Assembly: GCA_007117525.1 (NCBI GenBank)
Contig: SKGJ01000028.1
Location: 1 to 8,921, forward strand
Reading direction: 5' to 3'
DNA length: 8,921 nt
From: Alkalimonas sp.
Lineage (GTDB): Bacteria > Pseudomonadota > Gammaproteobacteria > Enterobacterales > Alteromonadaceae
The translations under genes and the position numbers were made by a program. Below are positions 5,525 to 8,921 of the stretch, piece by piece. The notes below the pieces were generated by a model. The model saw only the letters and a list, made by a program, of their open reading frames with translations. It was not told where the DNA came from and did not search any database. Position 1 is the stretch's first letter, and the number at the start of each line of letters is the position of its first letter.

Positions 5525-8500
5525 ATGCTGTTATCAGATTTGTCGGTGAAACGCCCGGTTTTTGCAACCGTCGTCAACCTGCTATTGCTCACCTTTGGCA
5601 TCGTCTGTTTTACCATGCTGCCATTACGGGAGTATCCCAGCATCGATCGCCCGGTGGTCAGTATCAGTACCGTTTACCCCGGCGCTTCCGCTGAAATTGT
5701 GGAGTCACGCATTACCCAGCTGCTCGAAGACAGGATCAGTGGCGTTGAGGGCATCAACAACATTAACTCAACCAGCCGCAACGGTCGTTCCAACATTACC
5801 ATTGAGTTCAATATCAGTCGGGACATCGATGCCGCTGCCAACGATGTCCGGGAGCGGGTTTCCAGAGCTTTGAATAATTTGCCTGATCAGGCTTTTCCAC
5901 CCGAGGTTTTTAAAGCCAGTGACGACGACGATGTGGTGGTGTGGTTTATTTTGAACAGCGAAACCATGACCTCGCTGGAGCTGACCGATTACGCCGACCG
6001 GCATATTGTCGAGCGCTTTTCGGTGGTCGATGGTGTAGCCAATTTGCGTCTTGGCGGTGCCAGGCGTTATGCCATGCGGATCTGGCTCGATCAGGAAGCG
6101 ATGGCTGCCCGTCAGGTCACTATTCAGGATATTGAGAATGTATTGCGCAGCGAGAATGTCGAATTACCGGCAGGTAACATTAAGTCGATTGATCGAGATT
6201 TCACCGTCCGGGTCGCCCGCACCTTTTTAACCCAGCAAGATTTCCGTAACCTGGTGGTCAAACGTGGCGCCAACAACTACCTGGTCCGGCTGGGTGAAGT
6301 GGCGCATGTGGTGCTGTCCTCTGAAGATGAGGAAAGTGAGTTTCGCAGCGATGGCCGTAATGTCCTTGGCATTGGTATAGTCAAACAGTCCACCGCCAAT
6401 ACGCTGGAAGTGGTGCGCAATGCAAGGGCTGAGATGGAACGGATCAAACAGAACCTGCCTGCAGGCACCACCATCGAGCCTGGTTACGATTCATCGCTCT
6501 TTATTTCAGAGTCAATCAAAGAAGTGTATCGCACCCTGGCCATTGCCATGAGCATGGTGGTGCTGGTGATTTACCTCTTCCTAGGCAATGTTCGGGCAAC
6601 CTTTATCCCTGCCATCACGGTACCTGTTGCCTTAATTTCTGCCGTTACCGTGCTGTATGCTCTTGGTTTTTCCATTAATTTATTGACCTTGTTGGCCATG
6701 GTGCTGGCGATTGGTCTGGTGGTGGATGATTCCATTGTGGTATTGGAAAACATTTATCGCCGGATTGAACAAGGTGAACCTCCGCTGCTGGCCGCCTACC
6801 GCGGGGCTCGGGAGGTAGGCTTTGCTGTGATTGCGACCACCCTGGTGCTGATTTCCGTGTTCGTGCCTCTGGTCTTTATGGAAGGGCAAATTGGCCGCCT
6901 GTTTACTGAGTTTGCCCTGGCCGTTGCCGCGGCAGTGGCATTTTCAAGCATTGTCGCTTTGACACTATCGCCAATGCTGTGTAGTAAAATCCTGAGTCAC
7001 CGCAAACGCGAAAGCAAACTGGGGCACTGGCTGCATGTCGGCTTTCGGGCTCTGGAAGCCGGTTACCGCAAACAGCTGGACACGGTCACCCAAAGTCGCT
7101 GGCCGGTCATCGGCCTGGTGGCGTTGTGCCTGCTCTCAAGTTTGTTGTTGTTGCGTTTATTGCCTTCAGAACTGGCGCCAAGCGAAGACAGGGGCACTTT
7201 CTTTGTCAGTATGAATGGTGCTGAGGGTGCCAGCTACACCAGCAATAGCCGCAACATGCAACTGGTCGAAGATGTGCTGATGCCCTACTACGAGCGTGGT
7301 GAATTCAATCGCTTGCTGATCCGGGTTCCCGGCTGGGGCAACAACGGTGGTATTGCGATTGTCGGCTCTGAGAACTGGCACAATGAGCACCGCCGCTCTG
7401 CGGAGCTAATGAACGAAGTCCGTATGAAACTCAATGAGCTGCCAGACATTCGCGCCTTTACCTTTATGCGCAGTGGCCTGGGAGGCGGCGGTGGCGGCGG
7501 CCGACCTATTCAGTTTGTACTGCAGGGCAATACCTACGAAGAGTTGGCTCGCTGGCGCGATATTGTGCTGGAAAAAGCGGCAGAAAACCCAAACTTATTA
7601 ATGTTGGACCACGATTACCGGGAAACGGTACCACAAATTCTGGTCGACATTGACGTTGAGCGTGCTGCTGATCTCGGTGTTTCCATTGGGGCCATTGGCC
7701 GCTCGCTGGAAGCCATGCTGGGCGGACGCCGGGTGACCACCTTCCTCGACCGTGGTCGCGAATACGACGTGTTGCTGGAAGGCTGGGACGACGATTTCCG
7801 CTCGCCATCCACCATCAGCAATGTTTTTATTCGTTCAACAACGTCCAACCAGCTGATTCCACTGGATAACCTGGTGACCTTGCGCGAAGAAGCGACTGCC
7901 TCCAGCTTAAACCGCTACAACCGGATGCGGGCCATCACCATCAGTGGCAACCTGGCACCCGGTTACAGCCTGGGTGAAGCACTGACCTACCTGGAAAACA
8001 TCGTCCGAACCGAAATCGATGATTTTGTTGGCATTGATTACAAAGGCGAGTCCTTGCTCTATCAGGAAAGTGGTCGGGCGACGTTCATGGTGTTTTTATT
8101 GGCACTGCTGATCACCTACCTGGTCCTTGCAGCCCAGTTTGAAAGCTTTATTCACCCCTTGGTGATCATGATCACCGTGCCACTGGGGCTGGTGGGTGCT
8201 TTATCCGGGCTTTATTTCTCCGGCATGACGCTGAATATCTACAGCCAAATAGGCTTGGTGATGCTGATAGGGCTGGTAGCGAAGAATGGCATCTTGATTG
8301 TGGAGTTCGCCAATCAGCTGCGTGATGCCGGTGTAGCCTTTGAAGAGTCGGTGAAACGGGCTGCTGTGCAGCGTCTACGCCCGATCACCATGACCGCCTT
8401 TACCACCGCCATGAGCAGCTTGCCGCTGATTCTGGCTTCGGGGCCTGGCTCAGAAAGCCGAATGGTGATAGGTACCGTGATATTCTCTGGCGTTGCCCTC

Positions 8501-8626
8501 GCGACCTTACTGACCCTTTACGTAGTGCCAGTGATGTACACGGCGTTGGCGCGCAACACCGGCTCGCCCAGACGACTGGCCAAAGAGTTGGAAGCATTGG
8601 AAGCCGCTGCCGGACCTGACAAGTAG
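5525..8626 (+). CDS. RND multidrug efflux pump, inner-membrane subunit (HAE-1 family)
   Basis: The 1033-aa protein has the full length and layout of AcrB-type pumps: TM1 at about 12-32, a periplasmic porter loop, the TM2-TM6 block from about 335, a second periplasmic loop from about 545, and the TM8-TM12 block from about 855. Proton-relay residues are intact: Asp401 and Asp402 in 'GLVVDDSIVVLEN' (TM4, matching AcrB Asp407/408), and Lys920 in 'GLVAKNGILIVEF' (TM10, matching AcrB Lys940). 'RLRPITMT' (Arg950 to Thr957) fits the TM11 entry. 'GWGNNGG' at 603-609 aligns by eye with the AcrB switch loop. Seven consecutive glycines at 653-659 fall where AcrB has its flexible bottom loop. The pump exports compounds from periplasm and membrane by proton antiport as a trimer. 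GGAG at 5515-5518, inside the end of the adaptor gene, is 6 nt before the ATG. It is followed by a strong terminator. HAE-1 rather than heavy-metal type is supported by the TM4 motif. Substrates are unknown. Confidence 0.95.
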   Translation: MLLSDLSVKRPVFATVVNLLLLTFGIVCFTMLPLREYPSIDRPVVSISTVYPGASAEIVESRITQLLEDRISGVEGINNINSTSRNGRSNITIEFNISRDIDAAANDVRERVSRALNNLPDQAFPPEVFKASDDDDVVVWFILNSETMTSLELTDYADRHIVERFSVVDGVANLRLGGARRYAMRIWLDQEAMAARQVTIQDIENVLRSENVELPAGNIKSIDRDFTVRVARTFLTQQDFRNLVVKRGANNYLVRLGEVAHVVLSSEDEESEFRSDGRNVLGIGIVKQSTANTLEVVRNARAEMERIKQNLPAGTTIEPGYDSSLFISESIKEVYRTLAIAMSMVVLVIYLFLGNVRATFIPAITVPVALISAVTVLYALGFSINLLTLLAMVLAIGLVVDDSIVVLENIYRRIEQGEPPLLAAYRGAREVGFAVIATTLVLISVFVPLVFMEGQIGRLFTEFALAVAAAVAFSSIVALTLSPMLCSKILSHRKRESKLGHWLHVGFRALEAGYRKQLDTVTQSRWPVIGLVALCLLSSLLLLRLLPSELAPSEDRGTFFVSMNGAEGASYTSNSRNMQLVEDVLMPYYERGEFNRLLIRVPGWGNNGGIAIVGSENWHNEHRRSAELMNEVRMKLNELPDIRAFTFMRSGLGGGGGGGRPIQFVLQGNTYEELARWRDIVLEKAAENPNLLMLDHDYRETVPQILVDIDVERAADLGVSIGAIGRSLEAMLGGRRVTTFLDRGREYDVLLEGWDDDFRSPSTISNVFIRSTTSNQLIPLDNLVTLREEATASSLNRYNRMRAITISGNLAPGYSLGEALTYLENIVRTEIDDFVGIDYKGESLLYQESGRATFMVFLLALLITYLVLAAQFESFIHPLVIMITVPLGLVGALSGLYFSGMTLNIYSQIGLVMLIGLVAKNGILIVEFANQLRDAGVAFEESVKRAAVQRLRPITMTAFTTAMSSLPLILASGPGSESRMVIGTVIFSGVALATLLTLYVVPVMYTALARNTGSPRRLAKELEALEAAAGPDK

Positions 8627-8642
8627 CCGCCTTCGTTGCAGC

Positions 8643-8675
8643 AAAAAGCCCGCGATAAAAACCGCGGGCTTTTTT
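8643..8675. terminator. Bidirectional intrinsic terminator
   Basis: AAAAAGCCCGCG (8643-8654) and CGCGGGCTTTTT (8663-8674) form a 12-bp stem with an 8-nt loop. A run of six T's ends the plus-strand side (8670-8675) and five the minus-strand side (8647-8643). It lies 16 nt past the pump stop and 10 nt past the stop of the convergent dehydrogenase gene, so it can end both transcripts. Confidence 0.93.
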
Positions 8676-8685
8676 GTTCATGGTA

Positions 8686-8921
8686 TTAAAAAGGAATCAC
8701 GCTGCCGTCCCAGTTCAGCAACAAACCGCTTTGCTCAGCCGTAAGTCCCTCGGCCACAGCAGCCAGTCGTGTTGCGGTACTGGCTGGCGTTTGCAATTGC
8801 CTGGCAGGCAGCCGCTCCTGAAAAGGCGCTGACAGCGCGGAATCCGTGGTGCCAGGGTGCACCGTCACCAACACTGCTGTTTTGTTGCGCCGCTTGAGCT
8901 CAATACTGGCTGTTTTCACCA
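8686..8921 (-). CDS. Short-chain dehydrogenase/reductase, C-terminal part only
   Basis: Only the last 77 codons before the stop (8688-8686) lie in the window; the 5' part is beyond the right edge. The visible part starts inside the gene with 'VKTASIELKRRNKTAVLVTV', which in this family comes directly after the catalytic Tyr-x-x-x-Lys helix. It continues with the 'HPGTTDSALSAPF' loop (the SDR 'PG' motif after strand 6) and ends with 'SGLLLNWDGSVIPF', as in C-factor (CsgA)-like SDRs. The Rossmann nucleotide-binding Gly motif and the catalytic residues are out of view, so activity and substrate cannot be judged. GTG at 8919 could be read as a start, but the homology pattern says it is an internal Val. 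It runs convergent to the pump gene and shares its terminator. Confidence 0.8.
   Translation of the reverse strand, partial: VKTASIELKRRNKTAVLVTVHPGTTDSALSAPFQERLPARQLQTPASTATRLAAVAEGLTAEQSGLLLNWDGSVIPF

Overview
The window looks like a piece of gammaproteobacterial chromosome, probably from a marine or aquatic lineage. The pointers are a DUF2982-type membrane protein, a FapA-like DUF342 protein, a PKD/Lcl-type lipoprotein and an HAE-1 RND pump with no outer-membrane channel gene beside it. GC is close to 50% by eye, somewhat higher in the pump genes. I cannot name the genus. I see no rRNA, tRNA, CRISPR array, insertion sequence or phage gene, and the layout is compact and mostly ordinary.

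Left part (1-4263, all minus strand). In transcription order this holds a 232-aa DUF2982-like inner-membrane protein (4263-3565), a 111-aa protein of unknown function with its own good sigma70-type promoter (3496-3161), a 565-aa FapA/DUF342 protein (3081-1384), and a large lipoprotein with Ig-like modules and the start of an Lcl_C/DUF1566 domain. The lipoprotein begins at 1304 and runs off the left edge. It is one open frame of 434 codons with no stop in the window. An inverted repeat (3123-3151) lies between the 111-aa gene and the FapA-like gene. The 111-aa gene is noticeably AT-richer (about 41% GC by hand count) than its neighbours.

Middle (4264-4468). This is a divergent promoter region between the DUF2982-like gene and the pump operon. 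It holds candidate -10 boxes for both directions but no regulator gene.

Right part (4469-8626, plus strand). This is a two-gene RND efflux operon: a 350-aa periplasmic adaptor and a 1033-aa HAE-1 inner-membrane pump, separated by 3 nt. The pump keeps the proton-relay residues (Asp401, Asp402, Lys920) and carries a run of seven glycines in a porter-domain loop. The channel is presumably a TolC-type protein encoded elsewhere. The operon ends at a strong, probably bidirectional terminator (8643-8675), shared with a convergent short-chain dehydrogenase gene whose last 77 residues are visible at the right edge.

I found no convincing new multi-gene system. The items most worth a second look are the AT-rich 111-aa orphan gene with a palindrome centred on its predicted transcription start, the FapA-like gene outside any visible flagellar context and without a Shine-Dalgarno sequence, and the poly-glycine loop in the pump.
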